Origin: CAVZCK01 sp963773735
GTDB taxonomy: Bacteria > Pseudomonadota > Alphaproteobacteria > Rhizobiales > Rhodomicrobiaceae
Assembly (NCBI GenBank): GCA_963773735.1
Contig: CAVZCK010000002.1
Span: 1 to 64,000 of the forward strand
Direction: 5' to 3'
DNA length: 64,000 nt
Below, piece by piece: positions 9,130 through 27,073 of the stretch. Position numbers and translations under genes: made by a program. How positions within the stretch are numbered: position 1 is the stretch's first letter; every line of letters begins with the position of its first letter. A model generated the notes under the pieces. That model was not told the origin of the DNA. It did no database searches and worked only from the letters and a program-made list of their open reading frames with translations.

Positions 9130-9336
9130 GTGACACCTTTACAATTGGCCGAGCAGATCGCCTTAAGGCAGCGGAGAGAAGCACAACGTTGCTGGCTTGA
9201 TACGTGTGATGGCGCATTTGTCGCTGGGCAATTGCAGCTTGATCAAGTTGACGCCTTGAACAAGGCATATGAAGATTGGGCGAATGCGCGGAACGTTCAT
9301 AGCGATTTGGCGCATCGGCTGGCAACGGCCCGTTAA
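9130..9336 (+). CDS. Hypothetical small protein between two tRNAs
   Basis: This is a possible 68-residue helical protein starting at GTG 9130, with CGGAG seven bases before it. The sequence is rich in Gln, Ala and charged residues and reads as an amphipathic helix pair (TPLQLAEQIALRQRREAQ, then LDQVDALNKAYEDWANARN). I recognise no family. It lies between tRNA-Ala and tRNA-Gly and could be a remnant of an integrated element or a chance frame. Confidence 0.35.
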   Translation: MTPLQLAEQIALRQRREAQRCWLDTCDGAFVAGQLQLDQVDALNKAYEDWANARNVHSDLAHRLATAR

Positions 9337-9452
9337 GTGTTTTCTTGTCAATTCTTGTCCGATGCGACAAATGGATTGCGAGCCGTCTTTGTTTCGTTAG
9401 GCGGTTATTCGGATAGATTGGCTCGACTGCAAATCGGCTCTCATTGCTATTT

Positions 9453-9526
9453 TGGAGCGGGTGATGGGAATCGAACCCACGTCTTGAGCTTGGAAGGCTC
9501 TTGCTCTACCATTGAGCTACACCCGC
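9453..9526 (-). tRNA. tRNA-Gly (anticodon TCC)
   Basis: Read on the minus strand: acceptor stem GCGGGTG/CACCCGC, D arm with GCTC/GAGC, anticodon loop CTTCCAA (anticodon TCC), T loop TTCGATT, discriminator T and an encoded CCA. It reads GGA and GGG glycine codons. Confidence 0.95.
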
Positions 9527-9844
9527 GGCATGGCAGCCTTGAGAGCGGCCAATCTTTAGTGCAAAAGATGAGGAGCCGCAAGGGTCAGTGGAGTTGTTTG
9601 AACGGAGATACGCATCGCCATAAAAACGGAAATTCCGCGAAATTTTTCTTGAAATGATGTGCAAGAGCCATGCCTGTTGTAAATTGGCCCTATGCACCCT
9701 ATATTTCTTGTGCTAGTCAGATCGCCTCAGCGCCTTTAAATGATCTAAGTTTCACGCATCTCTCCAGCGATAAATTGAACGGGATGGATCGCTGGGTGGT
9801 GCGCTGTGCTTTTGTCAATAAGGCTCTGCTGTGTTGCTCCATGA
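9527..9844. other. Intergenic region between tRNA-Gly and tRNA-Trp
   Basis: There is no convincing coding frame. The stretch is richer in A+T than its surroundings and presumably holds the divergent promoters of tRNA-Gly and of the tRNA-Trp-secE-nusG operon. I see no clear box. Confidence 0.5.
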
Positions 9845-9921
9845 AGGAGTGTAGCTCAATCGGCTAGAGCACCGGTCTCCAAAACCGGGGGTTGCGGGTT
9901 CGAGTCCCTCCACTCCTGCCA
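9845..9921 (+). tRNA. tRNA-Trp (anticodon CCA)
   Basis: Acceptor stem AGGAGTG/CACTCCT, D arm, anticodon loop CTCCAAA (anticodon CCA), T loop TTCGAGT and an encoded CCA. It lies 62 bases before secE, the standard position for tRNA-Trp in this operon. Confidence 0.96.
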
Positions 9922-9983
9922 TCGACGATTATTCCTCGTCGCGGTGCTCGGTGTCGGCTTGCAGAGGTCCGCAGAATTCCATC

Positions 9984-10181
9984 ATGGCAAGAACGAACCC
10001 ATTCGAATTCATTCAGCAGGTCCGGGCTGAAACGGCGAAAGTGACTTGGCCCACCCGGAACGAGACCATCGTCACCTCGATTATGGTCGTCATTATGGCG
10101 ATTATCACGGCGACGTTCTTTTTCCTTGCCGACCAAGTGCTTAGCTGGGGGGTGGGACTGTTGCTCGGGCTCGGCCGTTAG
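9984..10181 (+). CDS. secE: Preprotein translocase subunit SecE
   Basis: The 65-residue protein is the short, single-helix form of SecE that clamps the SecY channel. The amphipathic segment FIQQVRAETAKVTWPTRNET carries the conserved KVTWP core and is followed by one membrane helix. The start at ATG 9984 matches the usual N-terminus (MARTNPFEF). It is followed 34 bases later by nusG. Confidence 0.96.
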   Translation: MARTNPFEFIQQVRAETAKVTWPTRNETIVTSIMVVIMAIITATFFFLADQVLSWGVGLLLGLGR

Positions 10182-10215
10182 ACTTAACGCGTCGTTAAAG
10201 AAGAACAGGTAATCC

Positions 10216-10746
10216 ATGACGAAGCGTTGGTACATTGTTCATGCTCACTCCAATTTTGAGAGAAAAGTCGCCGAAGCGATCAAGGAGCGTGCGGCAACAG
10301 CGGGTCTTGAGCCTTTGTTCGAGGAGGTGCTCGTGCCCATGGAGGAGGTTGTCGAGATCCGGCGCGGACGCAAGGTGAATGCCGAGCGGAAGTTTTTCCC
10401 CGGCTATGTTCTGGTCAAGATGGATATGACGGATCAGGCCTATCACCTGATCAAGAATACTCCGAAAGTTACCGGTTTTCTCGGGGCGAATAACAAGCCC
10501 ATGCCGATCCCAGAGGACGAGGCGCTCCGCATCCTTCAGCAGGTGAAGGAAGGCGTCGAGCGGCCGAAGCCGTCCGTGACGTTCGAGATCGGTGAGCAGG
10601 TGCGCGTCGCTGATGGGCCTTTCGCCTCGTTCAGCGGTCATGTCGAAGAGGTCGACGAAGAGCGCGCGCGCCTGAAGGTCGCGGTTTCCATCTTCGGCCG
10701 GGCGACACCGGTCGAGCTGGAGTACGGGCAGGTCGAGAAGATTTGA
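10216..10746 (+). CDS. nusG: Transcription termination/antitermination protein NusG
   Basis: The 176-residue protein starts MTKRWYIVHAHSNFERKVA, the NGN domain that binds the RNA polymerase clamp. It ends with the KOW domain (VRVADGPFASFSGHVEEV) that contacts Rho or ribosomal protein S10. Length and motifs are normal. It lies between secE and the ribosomal protein genes. Confidence 0.97.
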   Translation: MTKRWYIVHAHSNFERKVAEAIKERAATAGLEPLFEEVLVPMEEVVEIRRGRKVNAERKFFPGYVLVKMDMTDQAYHLIKNTPKVTGFLGANNKPMPIPEDEALRILQQVKEGVERPKPSVTFEIGEQVRVADGPFASFSGHVEEVDEERARLKVAVSIFGRATPVELEYGQVEKI

Positions 10747-10853
10747 CCTGTCCCTTGAATTGCGGGAGGAGCGCGGGGCTTCGCCATAGCCCCGATGGTC
10801 CGCACCGCAACCCCTCAACAAGGAAGAGCCGTTCCGGTTCGAAAGGGTAAGAG

Positions 10854-11282
10854 ATGGCGAAAAAGATCGCAGGATCGTTGAAGTTGCAGGTGCCTGCGGG
10901 GCAGGCCAATCCGTCGCCGCCGATCGGGCCGGCTCTCGGCCAGCGTGGCATCAATATTATGGAGTTTTGCAAAGCGGTGAACGCGGCGACGAAGGAATTC
11001 GAGCCCGGATCACCTGTGCCTGTGGTGGTTACCTATTACCAGGACAAGTCCTTCGCCTTCCAGGTCAAGACGCCGCCGGCGTCGTATCTGCTGAAGAAGG
11101 CGGCGAAGATCAACCAGGGCTCGAAAGAGCCGGGGCGCACCTCCGCCGGCTCCGTGACGCAGGATCAGGTCCGGGAGATCGCTCAGATCAAGCTGAAGGA
11201 TCTGAACGCGAATGATGTGGAGCAAGCCATGAAGATCATTGCAGGCTCCGCGCGTTCCATGGGATTAGCGGTTGAGGGGTGA
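10854..11282 (+). CDS. rplK: 50S ribosomal protein L11
   Basis: The 142-residue protein has the L11 N-terminal domain (LQVPAGQANPSPPIGPALGQ, then RGINIMEFCKAVN) and a C-terminal rRNA-binding domain ending ARSMGLAVEG. Full-length and typical. Its stop lies six bases before the rplA start. Confidence 0.98.
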   Translation: MAKKIAGSLKLQVPAGQANPSPPIGPALGQRGINIMEFCKAVNAATKEFEPGSPVPVVVTYYQDKSFAFQVKTPPASYLLKKAAKINQGSKEPGRTSAGSVTQDQVREIAQIKLKDLNANDVEQAMKIIAGSARSMGLAVEG

Positions 11283-11287
11283 GCGCC

Positions 11288-11998
11288 ATGGCAACTCTGG
11301 GTAAAAGATTGAGGGCCGCCCGCCAGGATGTCGACCGGCTGAAGCACTATCCGGTGGACGAGGCCATGAAGCTCGTCAAAGAGCGCGCCAAGGCGAAATT
11401 CGATGAGACCATTGAGATCGCCATGAATCTCGGGGTCGATCCACGCCACGCCGACCAGATGGTGCGCGGCGTCTGCAATCTTCCGAATGGAACCGGGCGC
11501 ACTGTTCGTGTTGCGGTGTTTGCAAGGGGCGATAAGGCCGACGAGGCAAAAGCGGCCGGCGCTGACGTGGTTGGAGCCGAGGATCTGGTTCAGGAGGTCC
11601 AGGGCGGCACGATCAACTTTGACAGATGCATCGCGACACCCGATATGATGCCTCTCGTCGGCCGCCTCGGTAAGGTGCTGGGACCGCGCGGCCTGATGCC
11701 GAATCCGAAGGTCGGCACGGTGACGGCGGACGTCGCCGCGGCCGTTGCCGCAGCGAAAGGCGGTGCCGTGGAGTTCCGCGTGGAAAAGGCGGGCATCGTT
11801 CATGCGGGAATCGGCAAGGCGAGCTTTTCAGAAAAAGCGCTCGTCGAGAATGCGAGGGCTTTCGCCGACGCCGTGATCAAGGCGAAGCCGTCGGGGGCAA
11901 AGGGAACCTATGTCAAAAATATCTCGCTGAGCTCTTCGATGGGCATCGGCGTGCGTGTCGAGCCGGCGACGCTTACGGGAGCGGGAAGCGCGGCCTGA
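11288..11998 (+). CDS. rplA: 50S ribosomal protein L1
   Basis: The 236-residue protein is a full-length L1: VRVAVFARGDKADEAKAAGA, then GRLGKVLGPRGLMPNPKVGT. It binds 23S rRNA and, in the general model, represses its own mRNA in the rplKA region. ATG 11288 was chosen over the in-frame GTG at 11279 because it gives the conserved MATLGKRL start. Confidence 0.97.
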   Translation: MATLGKRLRAARQDVDRLKHYPVDEAMKLVKERAKAKFDETIEIAMNLGVDPRHADQMVRGVCNLPNGTGRTVRVAVFARGDKADEAKAAGADVVGAEDLVQEVQGGTINFDRCIATPDMMPLVGRLGKVLGPRGLMPNPKVGTVTADVAAAVAAAKGGAVEFRVEKAGIVHAGIGKASFSEKALVENARAFADAVIKAKPSGAKGTYVKNISLSSSMGIGVRVEPATLTGAGSAA

Positions 11999-12059
11999 CA
12001 GATGGCAATTGTGACCGCCGGAAGGCGGTTCGAGTTTCAGGCGCGCGAGCGTCTGAATT

Positions 12060-12302
12060 GCGCACCAGGCGCCCGTCGGCGTTCGGTGCGTAAACCTGTC
12101 CGAGACTGCAGGTGCCTTTGGGCTTAATCCACGAGGCCTGCAATAGACGGGGAAAGCCTAGTTTCGCCAAATTCCGTTTGGCGGATTACGGCTGCTTACC
12201 CTGGGACAGGCCTAAGCTGTCGCTTAGCCCATCAGGGTGGCGGCGTAATCAAACTGGCGGTGAGGCTCCCAGGAGCCGATCCGCCACATTTGGAGAGACG
12301 CG
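12060..12302 (+). promoter_or_regulatory. Probable L10 leader of rplJL
   Basis: The 300-base gap before rplJ is free of long frames and rich in paired segments: CCTGTCC...ACTGCAGGTG, AGGCCTGCAATAGACGGGG, and CCAAATTCCGTTTGG. In bacteria this position carries the L10 leader, an mRNA structure bound by the L10-L12 complex to repress rplJL translation. Position and motifs fit; exact limits were not determined. Confidence 0.55.
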
Positions 12303-12833
12303 GTGGATAGAGCCCAAAAGAAAGAGATGGTCGATGAACTCGGCCAGATCTTTGCAGAGTCCGGCTCTATCGTCGTTGCACGATATACCGGACTTTCGGT
12401 GGCCCAGATGACGGACCTCCGGCAGCGTTTCGGCGCGGCCGGGGCGAAGTTCAAGGTCATCAAAAACCGCCTCGCCAAAATCGCGCTGGACAACGCCGGC
12501 AACGGAGCCGCGCGCGACATGTTCATTGAGCCGACCGGGATTGCCTATTCGCCCGATCCGGTATTGCCGGCCAAGGTTGCCGCCGAATTTGCAAGGCAAA
12601 ATCAGAAGTTCATCATCATCGGCGGACTTCTCGGCAACACCCTCTTGGACGGTAACGGGATCAAGGCGCTTGCCACGATCCCATCGCTCGATGAATTGCG
12701 CGCTCAGCTTCTCGGAGTCCTCAGCGCACCTGCCACCAAGCTCGCCCGGACGCTGAATGCTCCGGCGACCGGCTTGGCGACCGTGCTTGATGCCTATCGG
12801 CGCAAGCAGGAGGAAGGGCAGGCTGCGGCCTGA
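12303..12833 (+). CDS. rplJ: 50S ribosomal protein L10
   Basis: The 176-residue protein anchors the L7/L12 stalk. It starts at GTG 12303 with GGAGAG eight bases upstream and reads MDRAQKKEMVDELGQIFAES, then VVARYTGLSVAQMTDLRQ and KFKVIKNRLAKIAL. It ends with the helical L12-binding tail. Full length. Confidence 0.97.
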   Translation: MDRAQKKEMVDELGQIFAESGSIVVARYTGLSVAQMTDLRQRFGAAGAKFKVIKNRLAKIALDNAGNGAARDMFIEPTGIAYSPDPVLPAKVAAEFARQNQKFIIIGGLLGNTLLDGNGIKALATIPSLDELRAQLLGVLSAPATKLARTLNAPATGLATVLDAYRRKQEEGQAAA

Positions 12834-12875
12834 GAGCGCGACGAAGCGGAATGCCAAACGGAACCGAGGAACAAC

Positions 12876-13262
12876 ATGTCTGACAAAATCGAAAAGCTCT
12901 ATGACGAACTGTCCAAGATGACGGTTCTGGAAGTCTCCGGCCTGATCAAGCGGCTTGAGGAAGGCTGGGGCGTCTCAGCGGCGGCTGCTATGCCGATGGC
13001 CATGCCGATGCCTGGGTCGGGTGGTGGCGCTGCCGCCGAGGTCGAGGAGAAGACCGAATTCGACGTCATCCTTGCCGCGGCCGGCGCCCAAAAGATCAAT
13101 GTGATCAAGGAAGTGCGCGCCATCACCGGGCTGGGCCTGAAAGAGGCCAAGGACCTGGTCGAGGCCGCTCCGAAGGCGATCAAGGAGGGCGTCTCCAAGG
13201 CCGAGGCCGAAGAGATCAAGAAGAAAGTCGAAGCCGCCGGCGCGACGATCGAGGTCAAATAA
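12876..13262 (+). CDS. rplL: 50S ribosomal protein L7/L12
   Basis: The 128-residue stalk protein has an N-terminal dimerisation domain (KIEKLYDELSKMTVLEVSGL), an Ala/Pro/Gly/Met-rich hinge (PMAMPMPGSGGGAA) and the factor-binding C-terminal domain (KEVRAITGLGLKEAKDLVE). Full length, 42 bases after rplJ. Confidence 0.98.
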   Translation: MSDKIEKLYDELSKMTVLEVSGLIKRLEEGWGVSAAAAMPMAMPMPGSGGGAAAEVEEKTEFDVILAAAGAQKINVIKEVRAITGLGLKEAKDLVEAAPKAIKEGVSKAEAEEIKKKVEAAGATIEVK

Positions 13263-13266
13263 CGCC

Positions 13267-13300
13267 GCCGGGGCGGGGGTGACGTCCTCCGCCCCCCGGC
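13267..13300 (+). terminator. GC-rich hairpin between rplL and rpoB
   Basis: A strong inverted repeat (GCCGGGGCGGGGG ... CCGCCCCCCGGC, with a two-base bulge) lies just after rplL with no T run. At this place other bacteria have a partial attenuator or processing hairpin that lowers rpoBC expression relative to rplJL. The structure is seen; the role is inferred. Confidence 0.5.
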
Positions 13301-13391
13301 TGGCATGAATGCGAGCAATGACGGTTCCCCCCAAACGCCTGACATTGGCGCGTTTGCGGAGAGCCGTTTACGAGTGATATGAGGAGATGAA

Positions 13392-17508
<4,117 letters not shown>

Positions 17509-17711
17509 GCAAATGCTTGAGGATAGCGGGCATCGCGGTGCGGTGCCTGCTATTCGCGCCGGGCGATCTCGCAGTGGCCCGGCGGATCGCATGATCGAAC
17601 GCGAGGATAGGAATTAGCGGCCCGCTTTCATGAAAATGCCAATGCCGGATGAGCCGACCCCGGCAATGTGGCGGAAGGCGGCGCGCAAGACGGCCCATTT
17701 AGGAGTGACGG

Positions 17712-21929
<4,218 letters not shown>

Positions 21930-21944
21930 GGCAGAAAGATGACG

Positions 21945-21984
21945 AGGCGCGCCTGCCGGAATAGCGGGCGCGCCTGTATTTTTC
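21945..21984 (+). terminator. Rho-independent terminator after rpoC
   Basis: The inverted repeat AGGCGCGCC ... GGCGCGCCT with a short loop is followed by a T-rich tract (TGTATTTTTCCCTTT). It lies 16 bases after the rpoC stop and should end the rpoBC transcript. Confidence 0.85.
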
Positions 21985-22299
21985 CCTTTCAGGACTTGCA
22001 CTTACGCAACCGGTTAACGATTGGTAACATTTTTCGTTCCAAATGCTGCTTCTGCTTGGAAATTTCAGAAATTTTGACTATGTTGTAAATCTGCACTGCG
22101 CCGAATGACAAAAAGCTTTATGGCGCGGGCCGGTTAGCACTCACTACCTCTTCTTTTCCGACGTGCCGGTTTCTTGCAGTAAAAGGGCGACGAACCAACG
22201 CAAATTGTCAGAGCCAGAGACTCGAGAGCGTTCAGCGTGTGAAAGCGTGCAACGCTGAGGGCGGGTATTTGGGCTTTGCATCCGTGGGAGTGTCAGCAA
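21985..22299. other. Intergenic region after rpoC
   Basis: There is no coding frame of note. The stretch is relatively AT-rich (around 22010-22130) and likely holds the promoter of the next gene. The rpsL-rpsG-fusA genes that often follow rpoC are not here. Confidence 0.5.
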
Positions 22300-23260
22300 A
22301 TGACGGGGGAGCAACCCGTGAGGCGGCCTAGCGCCTTCCTTGCCTTGATTCTGAGCTGTTGTGGCTATGCTTTCTGGATCGCCACCGTTTTGCCGGCCCG
22401 TGCCGATGATACCTCCGCACAGCACACGGACATGATTCCTCAGGACGAGCTCGTCGTCCAAAGCAAGGGGAATACCGACAGCCTGCCGATTACCTACTGC
22501 GTTCGTATTTCTAAGCACCAGGATCGAATCAAGCTGAAGGGCCAAGTCTCGTCTGACGAAGACTACAAGACCCTGATCGGGCTTGTGAAAGCGAGCTTCC
22601 CCGCTGTCGATCTGACTGACCGGGTGCAGATAAAACGAGGCGCGCCGGCAGGAGTGGTCAAGATCGGCGGCCTGAGCTTTGCGCTGAAGCTCCTCGGCTA
22701 TCTGGAAAAAGGCCAAGCCTCGGTCGACGACAATGGCCTCTCTGTGGACGGTTCGGCGAGTACGGCGGTCGTCCTTACAGAACTCAAAGAGCTCATCGAC
22801 AACAACAAACCGACTGGCGTCCCGCTTAAAAACATCCGTATCGCTCTCCCCCCGAAATCCTGGTCCGCTTCCGTCATGCCTGGCGGTATCGTCAAAATCG
22901 TCGGTGTCGTTCCGAATGAAGCCGGGAAAAAGGCCATCGCCAATGCGGTGCACGAGATGTTCCCGGAATGCGATGTCGATGACAGCTCGGCGGTTAACCA
23001 GAACTCTGCCGGAGCGCTGGATGAAAGCAGCTCTGCATTCTTTGCAATTTCTTCGCCTGCTCGACAAGGGCGCTGTCGAGCTTACCGACCAGACCATCCA
23101 TTTGCGGGGCGTTGCGCCTAGCGAGACTGCAGTGAGCGAGATTGATGCCCTCGCGGCCGATCTGCCAAGCGGCTTTGCCCTGAAAAGCGAAGTCACGGCG
23201 CCCGTCATGCGGGCGGGCATGGCGGAAATCCCGCAGCTGGAGGCGCTTCTGCCGCGCTGA
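22300..23260 (+). CDS. Exported protein with BON-like repeats (apparent frameshift)
   Basis: The N-terminal hydrophobic segment AFLALILSCCGYAFWIATVL ends in PARADD, a signal peptide. The mature part has repeated domains of the BON/OmpA-associated kind: QDRIKLKGQVSSDEDYKTLI, then IVKIVGVVPNEAGKKAIANA, and, after a frame change near 23020-23045, LLDKGAVELTDQTIHLRGVA with PSETAVSEIDALAADLPSGF. Such domains are found in periplasmic proteins that bind membranes or peptidoglycan. Function is otherwise unknown. ATG 22300 follows GGGAG. The shift is probably a sequence error because the downstream frame carries a good repeat. Confidence 0.6.
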
Positions 23261-23328
23261 CACCTACCCGCGCCGCACCGGCCGCAGCCGGCTGCGCAGA
23301 TCGCCGCCGAGACAGGTTCTCTGAAGGA

Positions 23329-24297
23329 CTAAGGCTGCGCCTCTGCCTCGGCCATGAGGCGCGGGAGCTGGGTCCGGCTGGTCTCCAGATTGGGGGCGAG
23401 CCGATTGTCAGGGTCGGTTTCCCGCAGGAAGTCCGCAACGATCCCGATCGTGAAGCGGTCCTTGAGAAGCGGCGCGTGGCCCTGTGCATGGACCGTGACG
23501 GCGGCGAGATGCGGATGCCGCTCGGCCATTTCGGTGACCGTCCTGGCACTGAGCAGATCTGAATTCTCCCCCCTGAGCACCAGAACCGGAATTCTCTTCA
23601 ACGCTTCAAACTGCATCCACATGGTCGGAATTTTCTGCGAAATGTCGATCTCCGACAGCGCTTTAGAGAGCCTATTGTCATATCCCTCCGCCGGCCTGCC
23701 GTTTTCCTCGCGAAAGAATTGCCGGGCCAGCTCGCCCCATTCCTCCTCGCTCAGATTGGTGAAGAAACGCTTGTTCATCGAGCGCGTGAGCTCGGTCGCC
23801 TCGTCCCAGGTCGCCGGCACGGGGACTTTTCCTGCATAGCCCATTATCCGGGCAAGCCCCGCCGTTTCGATCTCCGGGCCGATGTCGTTGAGCACGATCG
23901 CTCCAAGGGCATTCGGCCGCATCAGCGCCATTAGCATGCCGATGATACCGCCCCGCGAGGTGCCGATCAGCGCGACGCGATCGAGACCGCGGATTGCCAT
24001 CAGATCGAGCACGTCGAGCATCTCGATGAAGGGCGAATAATTGCGCCAGTCCGGGTCATAATCGGATTTGCCGCGGCCGCGATAATCGGGGCAATAGACC
24101 TCGCGCGGCCGTGTCGGATGATGGGCGAGAAACATCGCCAGATCATGAAAATCGGCCGAGTTCCGTGTCAGCCCAGGCAGGCAGACGACGGGCCGAATGC
24201 CTCGCCGCGGGGCACCGTAGCGGCGGGCGTAAAGCGTTAAGCCATTATTGGAGGTGAAGCGGATCTCGTCCCAGCCGCGATCGTCGGTGTTGTTCAT
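23329..24297 (-). CDS. Alpha/beta-fold hydrolase
   Basis: The 322-residue protein shows the fold's landmarks in order: HG-loop equivalent VVCLPGLTRNSADFHDLA, YCPDYRGRGKSDYDPDW, nucleophile elbow GTSRGG (Ser ~115), acid-bearing region VLVLRGENSDLL and catalytic His in VHAQGHAPLL. It is most like uncharacterised esterase or hydrolase relatives with an N-terminal R-x-T-S-N-N-G-L-T-L-Y-A-R-R strand. The substrate cannot be told. It lies in the same direction as the downstream lytic transglycosylase gene. Confidence 0.85.
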   Translation of the reverse strand: MNNTDDRGWDEIRFTSNNGLTLYARRYGAPRRGIRPVVCLPGLTRNSADFHDLAMFLAHHPTRPREVYCPDYRGRGKSDYDPDWRNYSPFIEMLDVLDLMAIRGLDRVALIGTSRGGIIGMLMALMRPNALGAIVLNDIGPEIETAGLARIMGYAGKVPVPATWDEATELTRSMNKRFFTNLSEEEWGELARQFFREENGRPAEGYDNRLSKALSEIDISQKIPTMWMQFEALKRIPVLVLRGENSDLLSARTVTEMAERHPHLAAVTVHAQGHAPLLKDRFTIGIVADFLRETDPDNRLAPNLETSRTQLPRLMAEAEAQP

Positions 24298-24364
24298 CGT
24301 CTGCCTGTCAAAGCGATGTCCGCGCTCTCAACCGTTCATTGGCGAACCGGCGGCTGAGCACCGT

Positions 24365-26776
24365 TCAGTTCGCTGCGGCGCCGATCAGAAAGCGCGGCTT
24401 ATCCTTGCGTCCGCGATGCAAATCTTCTGCGAGCCGCAAAGGCGCGTTGTCCCCGTTCAGGCGAGACCGGTAGACCTGCGCACTCTCAAGGATTTTATGC
24501 ACATATCCGCGCGTCTCGGAGAACGGGATGCGCTCGATCCAGTCAACAGGATCGACATTTTTGTCGCGCGGATCGCCGAACTGGCCGACCCATTGTTTGA
24601 TGCGGCCTGGCCCGGCATTGTAGCCCGCGAGCGCCAGGACATAGGACCCGTCATAAGTGCTGATCAGCCAATGCAGAAAAGCGGTGCCGAGCGACACATT
24701 ATATGCCGGGTCGCTTGAGAGCTTTTCCTTCTCGAATTTCAGATCGTGCCAGCGCGCCACCATCTTTGCGGTCGATGGCAGGAGCTGCATCAGGCCGACC
24801 GCTCCTGCCTGACTGACGGTTGCCGGATTGAATTCGCTCTCCTGGCGTGTGAGCGCATAAACGAGGGCGTTCTCGATCTTCTCGCCGTCCGCCAGAGTCT
24901 TGAACTCGGGCAGAGCATCCGGATAGGCATAGTATTCGACCGGAAAATCGCGATTCATGGCGATTTTCGCCATCCTGACCGCCAGATGTCGAGGTGCGGT
25001 CCGAACGGCCAGTTCGCAAAGCAGGATCATCTCGGGCGAGCTTTCGATCTTGCGGGCCAGGTCGAAGAGGAAAACCGACATCAGGCTTTGGAAGTCCGCT
25101 TTCTGGGCGACCACGATCGCCTTCATGACATCGCGCGCAACGAATGCCTGTATGTCCTGCTCATTCGGGCGGACGAAGCTTCGCAGGGTGACCGCTGCGT
25201 GTTGCAAGTCGACCATCTGATGCGCCAGCTGGCCGTAAAATGTGTGATTGTAGCGTGCCGCTTCGGTAAAGCGTGCGACGGCGGCCTGCTGGTGGTTCAT
25301 CGCCAGCTCGGTGCGCCCGAGCCAGTAGCCGGCCCGCGCACGACGCTTCTCCAGGCCGCCAGCAGCCGCCGAGGCAAGGAAATGGTCGCGTGCCGTTTCC
25401 GGTTTGTTGAGGAAGCGCAGCGCAATCCAGCCAGCGAGAAATTCCGCGTCGCTTAAATCCCAGTATTCAAGCCCCCCGCCATGGCCCTTTGCCAGCGCAT
25501 AAGCCATTTTCGGATGGCCGCTATTCAGCGCCAAACGCACTTCTGTTTCGCGCTGGGCCCACCAGGCCGCCGGGTCAACCATCTTCTCCGGCGATTGCGG
25601 CGCCGAGCGCAGCAGGCTCCAAACCTTCTTGTCGTCGTCATCGCGGCGCAGCCATTGGATACGTGCGAGCAGCACGCCTGGGTCCTTTTTTATATCTTTG
25701 TCCAGCTTGTTCAGCAGCGTCCCGGCGTGCTTGGAGCGTTCGACGGTTGCAATGCGGGCTTTGATGGAAGGCCGCCATTTGTTCTCGATCAGCGGCAGGA
25801 TGCGCTGCACCGCGGCGATATAATCTTTCTTGTCCTGCATCAGCAGATAATCGGCGCGCGCGAGATGATCGTCTGCGGTAAGCACATGCAGCTCGCGGAC
25901 CTTCTTTTCGATCGCGGGGGTCAGCAGGTTGCCGCGCCAAGCTTGGCGAACCAGTTCGCGGCCTTCGTCGATTCTATTGACGGCGACAAGAGCGCTCCCA
26001 AGCGCCGCCAGGCCAACCCCGCTGACCGGCCTCCGCCCGGCGAAATAGGCAAGAATCTTATTCGGGTCCTCCTCCCGCCAGAACAGCGCATCTTCGATGC
26101 TTTCCACAAGCGCGTCGCGGCCCGGCCAAAGCGGGTTCTCATCGAGAAACGTGCTGATCTCCTGTGCCGTCGCGTCCGGCCCATTTGCCCGATAGTAATA
26201 CCAGCGCGCGAACTTCAGAACGACCGGGTCGTGCATCTTCTCCATCAGCCCATGGGCCTCGTCGAAGTCCTCCCCGCTGACGAGCTTGACGAAGTCCTTC
26301 AGCGCTTTGATTTCACTGTCCGGCGGAGAATAGGAAAGCAGCGGCGCAAGCAGTGCGTCGCCGTCCTCCTTGGCGAGCCGTCCCTGCGGCGGGGGCATGG
26401 CCGGCGCTCTGACCGGCTCGGTCTTTGCGGCTTGCGTCCCCGCGTGGGCAGAGCCATCTTTCTTCGCCGGGGGAGGAACGGGGTTCTGTTTTTCGGGCAG
26501 CGGAATCGCGTGCCTCTTTGCCACCCGGATTTCGCTCGCGCCGCGCGGAACGATGGCATCTGTTTTCGGAACATAGAGGAGTGCATTCACCTCGCGCGCG
26601 GTCGTTTCGACTCCGGCCGATAGCATCGTCGTCATATGTTCGGAGAGTTGGCCGACCCTGGCTCTGTCAGGCCAGGGCCGCAACACGGCCAGGACCGCGA
26701 CGCATAGCGCAACGGCGGCAATAACCGCCAGGGCGGGCTTAACAAGCGAAACGCGAATGTCCGTCCTGTGCATCAT
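24365..26776 (-). CDS. Soluble lytic murein transglycosylase family protein
   Basis: The product is 803 residues from ATG 26776 (a GTG at 26791 is possible). It has one N-terminal membrane segment (ALAVIAAVALCVAVLAVL), a Pro/Lys-rich linker, a long superhelical alpha domain and a C-terminal SLT domain. The catalytic Glu lies in ALTRQESEFNPATVSQAGA, followed by GLMQLLPSTAK and LAGYNAGPGRI. This is the Slt70 type, which cleaves peptidoglycan glycan strands to 1,6-anhydromuramic products in the periplasm. The N-terminal anchor and linker are longer than in E. coli Slt. Confidence 0.92.
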   Translation of the reverse strand: MMHRTDIRVSLVKPALAVIAAVALCVAVLAVLRPWPDRARVGQLSEHMTTMLSAGVETTAREVNALLYVPKTDAIVPRGASEIRVAKRHAIPLPEKQNPVPPPAKKDGSAHAGTQAAKTEPVRAPAMPPPQGRLAKEDGDALLAPLLSYSPPDSEIKALKDFVKLVSGEDFDEAHGLMEKMHDPVVLKFARWYYYRANGPDATAQEISTFLDENPLWPGRDALVESIEDALFWREEDPNKILAYFAGRRPVSGVGLAALGSALVAVNRIDEGRELVRQAWRGNLLTPAIEKKVRELHVLTADDHLARADYLLMQDKKDYIAAVQRILPLIENKWRPSIKARIATVERSKHAGTLLNKLDKDIKKDPGVLLARIQWLRRDDDDKKVWSLLRSAPQSPEKMVDPAAWWAQRETEVRLALNSGHPKMAYALAKGHGGGLEYWDLSDAEFLAGWIALRFLNKPETARDHFLASAAAGGLEKRRARAGYWLGRTELAMNHQQAAVARFTEAARYNHTFYGQLAHQMVDLQHAAVTLRSFVRPNEQDIQAFVARDVMKAIVVAQKADFQSLMSVFLFDLARKIESSPEMILLCELAVRTAPRHLAVRMAKIAMNRDFPVEYYAYPDALPEFKTLADGEKIENALVYALTRQESEFNPATVSQAGAVGLMQLLPSTAKMVARWHDLKFEKEKLSSDPAYNVSLGTAFLHWLISTYDGSYVLALAGYNAGPGRIKQWVGQFGDPRDKNVDPVDWIERIPFSETRGYVHKILESAQVYRSRLNGDNAPLRLAEDLHRGRKDKPRFLIGAAAN

Positions 26777-27073
26777 AAGACAGGCTGCCACGTCCTCTTC
26801 GAGCGTGCTTCGATCCGGAAGCTGCGATCTGCCGGAGACCGCATGGTTAAAATTTTAACGATAGCCTAGCGCGTTCACGCCGCCTTGGCACGCTTTTCGG
26901 GCTTCGTCCCTCTCCCACTGATGGCGAAAAACCTTAACGATCCGCTATTGCGATCCGCGGAATTGACCAAAAGTCCAGCTGCTTGCCCACCCCGAGCAAA
27001 ATCACTATGGTCGCTTTAGCCAAATTATGAGGCGCGCCAATGGCAGCGCCGCGGGGAAACTGGAAGGCTTGCC

